36,883 nt of DNA from Nonomuraea lactucae (GTDB lineage Bacteria; Actinomycetota; Actinomycetes; Streptosporangiales; Streptosporangiaceae): the NCBI RefSeq assembly GCF_003313395.1, contig NZ_QNFZ01000269.1:1-36883 (forward strand). The letters are read 5' to 3'. Of this stretch, positions 26,191-34,256 are shown one piece after another. Position 1 is the stretch's first letter; every line of letters begins with the position of its first letter. Both the position numbers and the translations under genes were made by a program. The notes beneath the pieces are model-generated. The model was not told where the DNA came from. It was given only the letters and a program-made list of their open reading frames with translations, and made no database searches.

Positions 26191-27366
26191 GTGGAAGACC
26201 TGCGCATCGGAGTCGTCGGTCTCGGTCTCCGTACCAGCCTCGCCCTCACCGCGCACAGGCCCGGCCGGGGAGCGGTCGTGACGGCGCTCTGCGACTCCGA
26301 TCCGGCAGTGCTCAAGCGCCAGGCCGGCCTCTTCGAGGCGGCGTTCCTGACGGACGACCACCGGCGCCTGCTCGACCGGGACGACGTCGACGCCGTCATC
26401 GTCATGACGCCCGACGACACCCACGAGCGCGTCGCGATCGACTGCCTGGAGGCGGGCAAGGCCGTCTACCTGGAGAAACCCCTCGCCATCACCGTGGAGG
26501 GCTGCGACCGCGTCCTGCGCGCCGCCCGCCGTACCGGGACCAGGCTGTACGTCGGGCACAACATGCGGCACATGGGCGTGGTCCGGCTGATGCGCGACAT
26601 CATCCGGCGCGGCGTCATCGGCGAGCCCAAGACCGTCTGGGTGCGCCACTTCGTCTCCTACGGCGGCGACTACTACTTCAAGGACTGGCACGCCGACCGC
26701 ACCCGCACCACGGGCCTGCTGCTCCAGAAGGCGGCACACGACCTCGACGTGATCCACTGGCTCGCCGGCGGCTACACCACCAGGGTGAACGCCCTCGGCG
26801 ACCTGATGCTCTACGGCGACCTGCCGCGCCGCGAACCCGGCACGCCGAGGCCGGAGGGATGGCTGCGCGACTTCGACTGGCCGCCCACCCGGCACACCGG
26901 CCTCAACCACGTCGTGGACGTCGAGGACGTGTCGGTGATGAACATGCGCCTCGACAACGGCGTCATCGCCGCCTACCAGCAGTGCCACTTCACCCCCGAC
27001 TACGTGCGCAACTACACGGTGATCGGCACCGAGGGGCGGCTGGAGAACTTCGGCGACCGCCCCGGCGACACCGTCAAGGTCTGGAACACCGGCCCCACCG
27101 AGTACCGCGCCGACGGAGACGTCGCCTACCGGGTTCCCGACGCCCACGGCCCGCACGGGGGCGCGGACGCGGCCATCGTCACCGAGTTCGTCAGGTTCCT
27201 CAGGGAGGGCGGGCCCACGGACACCTCGCCGGTCTCCGCCCGGATGAGCGTGGCGGCGGGATACATGGCCACGATGTCGCTGCGCGACGGCGGCATGCCG
27301 TACGACGTCCCGCCCCTCGACCCGGAGCTGGTCGCGTACTTCGACGGCGGCCAGGTGACCGGCTGA
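26191..27366 (+). CDS. Gfo/Idh/MocA-family oxidoreductase
   Basis: A 391-residue NAD(P)-dependent dehydrogenase. The N-terminal Rossmann motif is VVGLGLRT (a variant of GxGxxG), the conserved EKP (95-97) carries the catalytic lysine, and YVGHNMRHMG and LLQKAAHDLDVIHWLAGG match the family core; the His in AAHDLDVIHW is the usual active-site residue. GTG 26191 with AAGGAC ten bases upstream is the start. Members oxidise sugars, inositols, aminosugars or their derivatives. The position right after the importer suggests that it acts on the imported sugar. A hairpin follows directly. Confidence 0.9.
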   Translation: MEDLRIGVVGLGLRTSLALTAHRPGRGAVVTALCDSDPAVLKRQAGLFEAAFLTDDHRRLLDRDDVDAVIVMTPDDTHERVAIDCLEAGKAVYLEKPLAITVEGCDRVLRAARRTGTRLYVGHNMRHMGVVRLMRDIIRRGVIGEPKTVWVRHFVSYGGDYYFKDWHADRTRTTGLLLQKAAHDLDVIHWLAGGYTTRVNALGDLMLYGDLPRREPGTPRPEGWLRDFDWPPTRHTGLNHVVDVEDVSVMNMRLDNGVIAAYQQCHFTPDYVRNYTVIGTEGRLENFGDRPGDTVKVWNTGPTEYRADGDVAYRVPDAHGPHGGADAAIVTEFVRFLREGGPTDTSPVSARMSVAAGYMATMSLRDGGMPYDVPPLDPELVAYFDGGQVTG

Positions 27367-27367
27367 C

Positions 27368-27387
27368 TCCTGGATGGGGCTCCAGGA
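27368..27387. terminator. Hairpin terminator after the sugar operon
   Basis: TCCTGGA-TGGGGC-TCCAGGA gives a perfect 7-bp stem with a 6-base loop, starting two bases after the oxidoreductase stop codon. There is no U-run, but the place is right for ending the sugar operon before the next module. Confidence 0.6.
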
Positions 27388-27398
27388 CTGGAAACACC

Positions 27399-27433
27399 GT
27401 TCTAACTGTGCAACACTGTTGCAGGATTAGAAC
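27399..27433 (+). promoter_or_regulatory. Nested perfect palindrome abutting the small-gene start
   Basis: Two concentric dyads: outer arms GTTCTAA (27399-27405) and TTAGAAC (27427-27433), inner arms TGCAACA (27409-27415) and TGTTGCA (27417-27423) around a single C. The outer right arm ends on the base before ATG 27434. This is a strong operator candidate for a self-regulated module. The only Shine-Dalgarno-like bases (AGGA, 27423-27426) fall between the arms, so a bound regulator would block both transcription and ribosome access. Confidence 0.75.
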
Positions 27434-27688
27434 ATGGTCGGTCGAGGAAGACATCAGCACAACGAGATCAACGCGGCGCTAAAGGCCATCCGCGCGATCA
27501 ACAGCACCTTCACCGTCGAGGAGGATCACAACGGGCACCGCTGGGGGTGGATCACTTGCGCGTGCAAGGACGCTCCGTTTGCGATCAACAGCACGCCGCG
27601 CAATCCCGGCGTCCACGCAAAGCAAATCCGGAGATGGGCTGGGCGACATGGCATGTGCGTGAGCGGCGATCGAGAGGAGACCTCATGA
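27434..27688 (+). CDS. HicA-like small protein, putative toxin
   Basis: An 84-residue basic protein: MVGRGRHQHNEINAALKAIR, a beta-like EEDHNGHRWGWITCACKDAP, then INSTPRNPGVHAKQIRRWAG and RHG. The arrangement of helix, GHxWG strand with cysteine, STPRNP and a His/Arg helix is like HicA-related dsRBD-fold RNases seen in actinomycetes, where a conserved histidine is catalytic. It is short, the first gene of a two-gene overlap operon, and sits behind a nested palindrome; these are all toxin-antitoxin traits. Function is inference; the residue that would act as the catalytic His (perhaps His35) is not proven. Codon bias is weaker than in the flanking operons, fitting recent acquisition. Confidence 0.7.
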   Translation: MVGRGRHQHNEINAALKAIRAINSTFTVEEDHNGHRWGWITCACKDAPFAINSTPRNPGVHAKQIRRWAGRHGMCVSGDREETS

Positions 27689-28206
27689 CTATCTGGGACT
27701 TTCGGGTCATGCTCAACCGGCAGCCGGACTCTGCCGAGTTCGATCAGCTCATGGAGGCCGGAATGGATGACTGTGCGCTGGTCGGAGGCTCGGAGCCATA
27801 CTTCATGTGCGATCGTGAAGCGGGCAGCCTCCTTGAGGCGATCATGTCCGTGCTGCTCCAGATCAGGACCGTCGACGGGCTCTGGGCCGTGGGCGTGGGG
27901 CATGACGACGCGGTGACGCTGGGCGACGCGGCGCGGCGGCATGGCGGGCGGACGCAGGCCAGCATGCGGCAGCTGGCGAGCGGCCAGCGGGGGCCCGGCG
28001 GGTTCCCGCCGCCGCTCGTCGAGGCCGACAACATCAGCGTCTACTCCTGGGGCGAGATCTCCGAATGGCTCCGCAGCCGGATGGGCGATGACATCCCGCG
28101 GGTCGACCGCGACATCGCGCTGGCCGACGCGGCTGTCAAGCTGGCCTGCCGGGCGCGGGCCACGCATCGGGAGTCCCAGGTGCGCCGCCTGCTCGAAGTG
28201 GCCTGA
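27685..28206 (+). CDS. HTH protein, putative antitoxin/repressor partner
   Basis: A 173-residue protein whose ATG overlaps the stop of the small gene (ATGA). The N-terminal 75 residues (MTIWDFRVMLNRQPDSAEFD, MEAGMDDCALVGG, FDR-like MCDREAGSLLEAI) form an alpha/beta domain unlike HicB. The C-terminal half holds a helix-turn-helix: VTLGDAARRHGGRTQASMRQ, LASGQRGPGGFPPPL, then SVYSWGEISEWLRSRMG, a MerR/excisionase-like pattern. It fits a DNA-binding partner that neutralises the first protein and binds the palindrome. The family occurs in actinomycetes as uncharacterised DNA-binding proteins. It is convergent with the SPFH gene, 25 bp away, with a small CGCC-TTCG-GGCG hairpin between. Confidence 0.75.
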   Translation: MTIWDFRVMLNRQPDSAEFDQLMEAGMDDCALVGGSEPYFMCDREAGSLLEAIMSVLLQIRTVDGLWAVGVGHDDAVTLGDAARRHGGRTQASMRQLASGQRGPGGFPPPLVEADNISVYSWGEISEWLRSRMGDDIPRVDRDIALADAAVKLACRARATHRESQVRRLLEVA

Positions 28207-28231
28207 CCGCCTTCGGGCGTGCGGTGTCCGG

Positions 28232-29314
28232 CTACCGTTCCTGGCGGTCCTTGTCGGTCTCGGGGTTCAGCTCGGGGAACGGCGACGGCTCGGGTGTGCC
28301 CGGGGCGAGCTGGCGGGGGCCGTTGGGGCTCTCCGCCTCCTGGGCGTCCGCGACCGCCTCGGCCGCCGCCTCCGCGGCCTTGGCGATCTCCTCGTCCATC
28401 TCCGCGCTCTCCGGGATCTCGTCGCGGGTGGCCGTGGACCTGGGCAGGGCCTCGGTGAACGCCTTGGAGACGCCCTGCAGGGCCGAGGTGACCTCGCTCG
28501 GGATCACCCAGAAGGTGTTGCCGGAGCCCTGCGCGAGCTGGGGCAGGACCTGCAGATACTGGTAGGCCAGCAGCTTCGGGTCGGGGTCGTTGCGGTGGAC
28601 GGCCTGGAACACCTGGTCGATGGCCCGCGACTGGCCCTCGGACTCCAGGATGGCGGCGGCGCGCTGGCCTTCGGCCCGCAGGATGCGGCTCTGCTTGTCA
28701 CCCTCAGCCGTGAGGATCTGCGACTGGCGCTGCCCTTCGGCGTTGAGGATGGCGGCCCGCTTGTCGCGCTCGGCCCGCATCTGCTTCTCCATCGCGTCCT
28801 TGATGGTCTTGGGCGGGTCGATGGCCTTTATCTCGACGCGGTTGACGCGGATCCCCCACTTGCCGGTGGCCTCGTCGAGCACGCCGCGCAGTTGGCTGTT
28901 GATGGTGTCGCGGGAGGTGAGCGTCTTCTCCAGGTCCATGGAGCCGACCACGTTGCGCAGCGTGGTGACCGTGAGCTGCTCGACCGCCTGGATGTAGTTG
29001 GCGATCTCGTAGGCGGCCGCCCGCGGGTCGGTGACCTGGAAGTAGAGGACGGTGTCGATCTCGACGACCAGGTTGTCCTCGGTGATGACCGGCTGCGGGC
29101 GGAAGGACACGACCTGCTCACGCAGGTCGATCATCGGGTAGACGCGGTCGATGTACGGGATGACAAAGTTGAGTCCGGGCTTGAGCGTCCGGTGGTATCG
29201 GCCGAGGCGTTCGACGTTGCGCGCTCGGGCCTGGGGAACGATCCGCACGGCCTTGAGCACGGTGATCATCGCGAGGACTATGACGAGCAGCCCGACCACC
29301 AACAGCGGATCCAT
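28232..29314 (-). CDS. SPFH-domain (stomatin/prohibitin-like) membrane protein
   Basis: A 360-residue protein with an N-terminal anchor (MDPLLVVGLLVIVLAMITVL), an SPFH domain (VERLGRYHRTLKPGLNFVIP, REQVVSFRPQPVITEDNLVV, LRNVVGSMDLEKTLTSRDTI) and a coiled-coil of AEG-containing repeats (ILNAEGQRQSQILTAEGDKQ and on). The tail is acidic, Pro- and Ala-rich. ATG 29312-29314 is chosen because GGGAG is five bases upstream; GTG 29320 is two codons earlier. Such proteins form membrane scaffolds that organise proteases or lipid domains. It is paired with NfeD, a standard partner. Confidence 0.93.
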   Translation of the reverse strand: MDPLLVVGLLVIVLAMITVLKAVRIVPQARARNVERLGRYHRTLKPGLNFVIPYIDRVYPMIDLREQVVSFRPQPVITEDNLVVEIDTVLYFQVTDPRAAAYEIANYIQAVEQLTVTTLRNVVGSMDLEKTLTSRDTINSQLRGVLDEATGKWGIRVNRVEIKAIDPPKTIKDAMEKQMRAERDKRAAILNAEGQRQSQILTAEGDKQSRILRAEGQRAAAILESEGQSRAIDQVFQAVHRNDPDPKLLAYQYLQVLPQLAQGSGNTFWVIPSEVTSALQGVSKAFTEALPRSTATRDEIPESAEMDEEIAKAAEAAAEAVADAQEAESPNGPRQLAPGTPEPSPFPELNPETDKDRQER

Positions 29315-29316
29315 GA

Positions 29317-29748
29317 TCACTCCCTGGGGTAAACGAGGGCTGTGGCCCCTTCGATCTCAATGATGTCGACGGTCGCCCCGGTGGGGATCACCAGGCTCTC
29401 GTCGTAGGCGCGGGCGGACCATTCCTCGCCCCCGATGCGGATCCTGCCGTCGCGCCCCGTGACCTCCGAGACGACGTAGGCGGGCTTGCCCAAGAGGGCC
29501 TCCACGCCGAAGCGCTGAAGTTGTGGCTGGCGGACGTGGCGTACGGCGATCGGCCGGACCACGAACAGGCCGGCGGTCGAGGCCAGGGCGAACACCAGCA
29601 ACTGCAGGGGAACGGGCAGGCCGACCGCGGCGCCCGCCGCGGTCAGGAGAGCGGCGGCACCGAGCAGCCCGAGCGAGGCGGTGAGGGTGAAGATCTCCGC
29701 TACGCCGAGGACGATCGCGAGGATCACCCAGATGATCCATTCATCCAT
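29317..29748 (-). CDS. NfeD-family membrane protein
   Basis: A 143-residue short-form NfeD protein: MDEWIIWVILAIVLGVAEIF and two further hydrophobic segments, then an OB-fold domain (LLGKPAYVVSEVTGRDGRIR, GGEEWSARAYDESLVIPTGA, VDIIEIEGATALVYP). The WSARA and VIPTGA motifs are typical. It lies two bases upstream of the SPFH gene, the usual operon arrangement, and probably forms a complex with that protein at the membrane. Longer upstream open frame is disregarded because MDEWIIW is the usual N-terminus. Confidence 0.93.
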   Translation of the reverse strand: MDEWIIWVILAIVLGVAEIFTLTASLGLLGAAALLTAAGAAVGLPVPLQLLVFALASTAGLFVVRPIAVRHVRQPQLQRFGVEALLGKPAYVVSEVTGRDGRIRIGGEEWSARAYDESLVIPTGATVDIIEIEGATALVYPRE

Positions 29749-29822
29749 GCTCCGGCCCTCCTGACAGGACAACGGGCCTGTGTGCGCGACTGGTTCCCCC
29801 CACCTCCTACGGTATCCCCGAT

Positions 29823-31118
29823 TCACCGCTGTGGCAGGGGCGGAGACGGTGTAGATCGCATCTCGTCGCGGGCCGGCGCCGGGGTGCGCAGCGCGCTGCC
29901 GAGCACCCAGTCTTCCCACGAGAGCTGCCAGAATCCCCAGCCGTTGTCCCACGCGAGCTCGCGGTCGGTGCCGGTGATCGTCACCGGGTCGCCGCGCAGG
30001 GAACCGGCGTAGAACCAGGCCGCCTGGTCGGGCCGGGAGTTGATGCAGCCGTGGCTGACGTTGACCGTGCCCTGGGCCCAGAGGTTGTTCTTGGCGTGCA
30101 CGTACTCGCCGCTGTTGGAGATGCGGACCGCGTGGTCGATCATCACGTCGTAGTAGCCGGGCTCGCCCTTCTCACGGCCCGGGGAGACCATGCGCACGGG
30201 GTTGCCCTTGTCCATGGTCAGGTGGACGCCGCTGGTCGTGGTGTATTCGCGGGTGGTGGCCATGCCGGCGCTGATCGCCATGCGCTGCGCGACCCTGCCG
30301 TCGCGCCGGACCACCATCTGGTGGGTGCGCGTGTCGACGGTGCTGGTCTGCTCGCGGCCGACGGCGAAGGTGAACGAACGGTCGGCGGTGCCGTACACGC
30401 CGGGGGCGGAGCGGACACCGGCAAGGTGGGCGGTGACCGTGACCTGATGCCGGGCGGGCCAGAACTCCTTGGTGCGGTAGATCGCCTGCGTGTCGCCGAC
30501 CCACCGCCAGGCCCCCTCGACCGGCTCGGCGGCGCCCGCTCCTTCCTCGACCGGCTTGGCGGCGCTGGTCCCCGGACGGTCGTCGCCGGGCGCCCGCCGC
30601 GCGGCCGTCCGCACCTCCAGCGCGCGCTCCACGGCCGCCTTGTCGCGCACGGGCGTGTCGAAGTTGAGGATGATCGGCATGCCCACCCCCACGGTCTCGC
30701 CGGGCAGCGGGACCGCCGAGGCGACCCCGAACGTGTGCCCGGGCTCCCGGGTGCGGAAGCGGCCCACGGCCACCGTCGAGGGGGCGCCGGGACGCGTGGC
30801 GGTGGCGGTCACCGTGTGCTCGGCCCCCGGTTTCAGCGCCCAGTCGGAGCGCCAGGTGGTGCGGGCCGCGTCGAGACGGCCGGGCACCGGCACGCCGCCC
30901 GCGTACGCGAGCACGCTGGCGAGCGTGCCCCCTCGCGCCTTGACCACCATGCCCCGGTCGGTGCGGGCGTCCTTGGCGTCGAAGGCGGGCCAGACGCGGA
31001 CGGCGGGCGGCACGGGCGGGGGTGGCTGCGCGGTCACCGAGCCGCAGCCCGCGGTCGAGACAACACTCAGAACGGTGACAACAAGGGCAACGTGAAGGGC
31101 CACCGCCGCGCGCCGCAT
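29823..31118 (-). CDS. L,D-transpeptidase lipoprotein
   Basis: A 431-residue secreted cell-wall enzyme. The signal peptide ends in lipobox STAGC (Cys25). Two Ig-like regions follow (about 40-125 and 130-255), the second carrying a hydrophilic linker (ARRAPGDDRPGTSAAKPVEE). The YkuD domain ends with the catalytic motif SHGCIN (Cys358) preceded by HAKNNLWAQGTVNV. The layout matches mycobacterial LdtMt2-like enzymes that make 3-3 peptidoglycan cross-links. The C-terminal tail (WDNGWGFWQLSWEDWVLGSA) is also typical. It is probably monocistronic. Confidence 0.92.
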   Translation of the reverse strand: MRRAAVALHVALVVTVLSVVSTAGCGSVTAQPPPPVPPAVRVWPAFDAKDARTDRGMVVKARGGTLASVLAYAGGVPVPGRLDAARTTWRSDWALKPGAEHTVTATATRPGAPSTVAVGRFRTREPGHTFGVASAVPLPGETVGVGMPIILNFDTPVRDKAAVERALEVRTAARRAPGDDRPGTSAAKPVEEGAGAAEPVEGAWRWVGDTQAIYRTKEFWPARHQVTVTAHLAGVRSAPGVYGTADRSFTFAVGREQTSTVDTRTHQMVVRRDGRVAQRMAISAGMATTREYTTTSGVHLTMDKGNPVRMVSPGREKGEPGYYDVMIDHAVRISNSGEYVHAKNNLWAQGTVNVSHGCINSRPDQAAWFYAGSLRGDPVTITGTDRELAWDNGWGFWQLSWEDWVLGSALRTPAPARDEMRSTPSPPLPQR

Positions 31119-31187
31119 CTCACTCCTGCTCTCCTGGAAGGGAAGACCAGGGTATCGAGGAGTGATGACACAAGCACGCTGGGTGAT

Positions 31188-32291
31188 CTACACGATGGTT
31201 CCGGAAACCTCCCCCAAAGTGACGTCCCCGGCCGTCGCGCGGATGGTCACGGTGTCGCCGTCCTCCAGGAATGTCCTGGTCTCGCCGCTCGCCAGCTTGA
31301 TCGGATCGTTCCCGTTCCAGGTGAGCTCGATGAGGGAGCCGCGCTCCTCACGCCGTGGCCCGGAGATGGTGCCGCTGGCGAACAGGTCGCCGACGCGCAG
31401 CGAGGCGCCGTTCACGGTCATGTGGGCGAGCATCTGGTCCGGCGTCCAGTACATGCCGGAGTACGGCGGGCGGGAGACGACCTCGTCATTGATCGACACC
31501 TCGACCGTGATGTCCAGGCCCCAGTCGTCCCGCCTGCGCAGGTAGTCGAGGGGCTCGGGGTCCTGCGCGCGGCCGGGGATCCGCGGCAGCGCCTCCAGCG
31601 GCGTGATCCACGGCGAGATGGAGGTGGCGAACGACTTGCCCAGGAACGGCCCGAGGGGGACGTACTCCCACGCCTGGATGTCGCGCGCGCTCCAGTCGTT
31701 GACCAGCGTCACCCCGAACACGTGGTCCTCGAACGCCCCGGCCGGGGATCCGAGCTCGGACGGCACGCCGACCACGAATCCCAGCTCGGCCTCGATGTCG
31801 AGCTTGGCGCACGGCCCGAACACGCCGGCCTTCAGCTGTCCGCGCGGCCGCTTCACCGGCGTGCCGGACACGACGATCGTGCCGGACCGGCCGTGGTAGC
31901 CGACGGGCAGGTGGCGCCAGTTGGGCAGCAGCGGCTCGGCGTCAGGCCGGAACATGCGGCCGAGGTTGGAGGCGTGGTCGAGCGAGCAGTAGAAGTCGAC
32001 GTAGTCGCCCACCTCGATGGGCAGGTGCATGGTCACCTGGTCCAGCGGGATCAGGTGGGCCCCGGTGACGGACAGGTCGCCGGTCAGCTTCTCCTGGATC
32101 AGCGCCCTGGTGTCGTGCCAGGCGGCACGCCCCCGGGCCATGAACGGGTTGAGCGTGGGGGCCGCGAACACCTCGTCGTGCAGCGCGGCGGCCAGGTCGA
32201 GCACCCGGTCGCCGTAACGCACCCCCACTCTGGGCGCCTGGCCCTGCCGGGAGAACACCCCGTAGGGCAGGTTGGCCACTCCCCAGCTCAC
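31188..32291 (-). CDS. fahA: Fumarylacetoacetase
   Basis: A 367-residue FAH enzyme, slightly shorter than the usual 400-430. It hydrolyses fumarylacetoacetate to fumarate and acetoacetate, the last step of tyrosine/homogentisate degradation. Clear motifs are VGDYVDFYCSLDHASNLGRM, PVGYHGRSGTIVVSGTPVKR, LDIEAELGFVVG (metal glutamates), VTLVNDWSARDIQAWEYVPL, GPFLGKSFATSISPWITPLE and DLFASGTISG. The GTG start (32289-32291) overlaps the stop of the preceding gene, so it is coupled to it. No isomerase (maiA) is present in the window; a maleylacetoacetate isomerase elsewhere or a thiol-dependent route may supply it. Confidence 0.95.
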   Translation of the reverse strand: MSWGVANLPYGVFSRQGQAPRVGVRYGDRVLDLAAALHDEVFAAPTLNPFMARGRAAWHDTRALIQEKLTGDLSVTGAHLIPLDQVTMHLPIEVGDYVDFYCSLDHASNLGRMFRPDAEPLLPNWRHLPVGYHGRSGTIVVSGTPVKRPRGQLKAGVFGPCAKLDIEAELGFVVGVPSELGSPAGAFEDHVFGVTLVNDWSARDIQAWEYVPLGPFLGKSFATSISPWITPLEALPRIPGRAQDPEPLDYLRRRDDWGLDITVEVSINDEVVSRPPYSGMYWTPDQMLAHMTVNGASLRVGDLFASGTISGPRREERGSLIELTWNGNDPIKLASGETRTFLEDGDTVTIRATAGDVTLGEVSGTIV

Positions 32292-33076
32292 ACGTCCTCC
32301 TCGATCAGGCCGAGCGCCCGCAGGTCGGCCACGGGGGCGCTGGTGTTGCACGAGCCGTAGCTCACCAGCAGCCGGCGGGCGCGCTCGGCGGTGTCGGTCG
32401 GCACGGCGAGCGCGAACTGCACGATGCGGCCCACGTCGGTGGTGCGCAGGGCGACGGCCGGGTCGCGCTGCTCCACGGCCTCGCAGGTGGCCAGCACCAG
32501 ATTGAGGAACCCGTGGCGGTCGACGCCGAGCGAGGGGTCGAAGTGGCGTACGGCGTGGTGCAGCCCGGCGGTGGCCTTGAACGGGATCCCCCGTTCGACG
32601 CAGGACCGGATGAACGCCGCGAGGTGCTCGACCGGCGGGAAGGCGTCGGCGCTCAGGCCGCCGCAGCGCACCTTCAGCCCGACGCCGTCGGGCACGTCCC
32701 CGGTCACCCGCCGCGCCGGCACCTCGACGAAGAGCCGCACGTCCGGGGGCAACCGCCCGGCCAGCCGCCGGGCCAGGGCGCCGACCGACATGTCGTCCGG
32801 CAGGCGCATCTCCACGATGTCGACCGGAAGGTCCTCGAAGGGCGGGATGTCGGGCACGTCGATGATGAGGCCGATGCGCTGGGGCACGAAGCTCTCGCGG
32901 CGCAGGCCGTCGAGGCGGCTGGCCGGGCACAGGAAGCGGTGGGTCAGCACCTGGCTGCCCCGCTCCTGGTCGCGCCGGTGGCGGGCGAGCGCCTCTTCCA
33001 TGTGCAGGGACGTCGGCGGGAACAGGCCCGCGTCGTCGACCAGTGCTGTGTAGAGGTTCGCGGTGCGTACGCTCAT
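32288..33076 (-). CDS. Uncharacterised protein between hmgA and fahA
   Basis: A 262-residue soluble protein with no signal peptide or membrane segment. I do not recognise a named family. The sequence alternates strands and helices like a TIM barrel: QRIGLIIDVPDIPPFEDLPV, VDIVEMRLPD, VRLFVEVPAR, VGLKVRCGG, then a striking PFKATAGLHHAVR (Lys167, His173-His174). Lys and His-His in such a position suggest an active site, perhaps metal or Schiff base. Its ATG overlaps the hmgA stop (ATGA) and its stop overlaps the fahA GTG, so it is locked in the homogentisate operon. An inferred role is the missing isomerase step or an accessory function. Confidence 0.75.
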   Translation of the reverse strand: MSVRTANLYTALVDDAGLFPPTSLHMEEALARHRRDQERGSQVLTHRFLCPASRLDGLRRESFVPQRIGLIIDVPDIPPFEDLPVDIVEMRLPDDMSVGALARRLAGRLPPDVRLFVEVPARRVTGDVPDGVGLKVRCGGLSADAFPPVEHLAAFIRSCVERGIPFKATAGLHHAVRHFDPSLGVDRHGFLNLVLATCEAVEQRDPAVALRTTDVGRIVQFALAVPTDTAERARRLLVSYGSCNTSAPVADLRALGLIEEDV

Positions 33077-34242
33077 CGTGACCACGTCCAGGCGTATCCG
33101 GGGTCCTCGCAGGCCAGCGCGGCCTGGCCGAGGTCGAGCGGCCGGAAGGTGTCGACCATCACGGCCATCTCGCTGGTGGTGGTGACGCCACGGGCGACCG
33201 CGTCGATGACCGCCTCCACCGCCCCGGGCTGCGGCCCGTGGGTGAAACCGGCCGGGTGCAGCGAGACGGAGCCGATGTCGATGCCGGACCCCTTGCGCGC
33301 CGTGTAGTCGCCGCCCACGTAGAACATGAACTCGTCGGAGTCGACGTTGTGGTGGTTGTAGGGGATCGGCACCGAGTCCGGGTGGAAGTCGAGCGGGCGC
33401 GGGCAGAACGAGCAGACCACGAACCCCGGCCCCTCGAACGTCTGGTGCACGGGCGGCGGCGCGTGCGTCTTCTTCACGATCGGCTCGAAGTCGTCGATGT
33501 TGAAGGCGTACGGGTAGAGGTAGCCGTCCCAGCCCACCACGTCGAACGGGTGGTTGCGGTAGACCAGCCTGGTCAGCCCGCCCCGGGTGCGCACCAGGAC
33601 CGGCACCTCCTCGCCCTCGACGGTGTACGGCTCGGCGGGGGCGCGCAGGTCGCGTTCGCAGTACGGGGCGTGTTCGAGGAACTGCCCGTACTGCGACAGG
33701 TAGCGCTTCGGCGGCCTGATGTGCCCGGTGGCCTCGATGGCCAGCACGTTGACCTGCCCCTCGGGCACCCAGCGATGGATGGTGCCGGTCGGGATGACGA
33801 CGTAGTCGCCCTGCCCCGCCTCGATGACGCCGTACGTGGACTCGAACCTCGCCCGCCCGCTCTGCACGTACACGCACTCGTCGCCCATCGAGTTGCGGTA
33901 GAGCTCGCTCGGCTGGTCGCTGGTGGCGTACGACAAGCGGACGTCGCCGTTGGCCGCGAGCGTCATGCGGCCGGTCACGAGGTCACCGGCGCTGCGCAGT
34001 TCCTGGGTGCGGAAGTGGCGCGGGGAGAGCGGAACGTTGGGCTCCAGGCGGGTCTCCGCAGTGGGGGTGACCGCCTCCGCCTTGACGATCGCCGTCGGGA
34101 GGTGGCGGTGGTAGAGGAGTGACGAGTCGGACGAGAAGCCCTCCTCGCCCATCAGCTCCTCCGCGTACAGGCCGCCGTCGGGCCGCCTGAACTGCACGTG
34201 GCGCTTGCGGGGCACTTCGCCCACGACACGGTAGTACGGCAT
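33073..34242 (-). CDS. hmgA: Homogentisate 1,2-dioxygenase
   Basis: A 389-residue member of the non-haem iron homogentisate dioxygenases (bacterial enzymes 370-450). It opens homogentisate to maleylacetoacetate. Typical parts are MGEEGFSSDSSLLYHRHLPT, NSMGDECVYVQSGRARFEST, IPTGTIHRWVPEGQVNVLAI, RNHPFDVVGWDGYLYPYAFN and the C-terminal metal-site region SVSLHPAGFTHGPQPGAVEA. Iron ligands are expected in the HPAGFTHGP region and the preceding glutamate (DSDEFMFYVGG). The ATG is preceded by GGGAGG at five bases. It leads the hmgA-unknown-fahA operon. Confidence 0.95.
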   Translation of the reverse strand: MPYYRVVGEVPRKRHVQFRRPDGGLYAEELMGEEGFSSDSSLLYHRHLPTAIVKAEAVTPTAETRLEPNVPLSPRHFRTQELRSAGDLVTGRMTLAANGDVRLSYATSDQPSELYRNSMGDECVYVQSGRARFESTYGVIEAGQGDYVVIPTGTIHRWVPEGQVNVLAIEATGHIRPPKRYLSQYGQFLEHAPYCERDLRAPAEPYTVEGEEVPVLVRTRGGLTRLVYRNHPFDVVGWDGYLYPYAFNIDDFEPIVKKTHAPPPVHQTFEGPGFVVCSFCPRPLDFHPDSVPIPYNHHNVDSDEFMFYVGGDYTARKGSGIDIGSVSLHPAGFTHGPQPGAVEAVIDAVARGVTTTSEMAVMVDTFRPLDLGQAALACEDPGYAWTWSR

Positions 34243-34256
34243 ACCGCCTCCCAGCC

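Noticed and set aside
30051-32360. A 769-codon plus-strand open frame
   Set aside because: It is antisense to the L,D-transpeptidase, fahA and the start of the unknown gene. Its His/Arg/Gly-rich translation is typical of shadow frames in GC-rich DNA.
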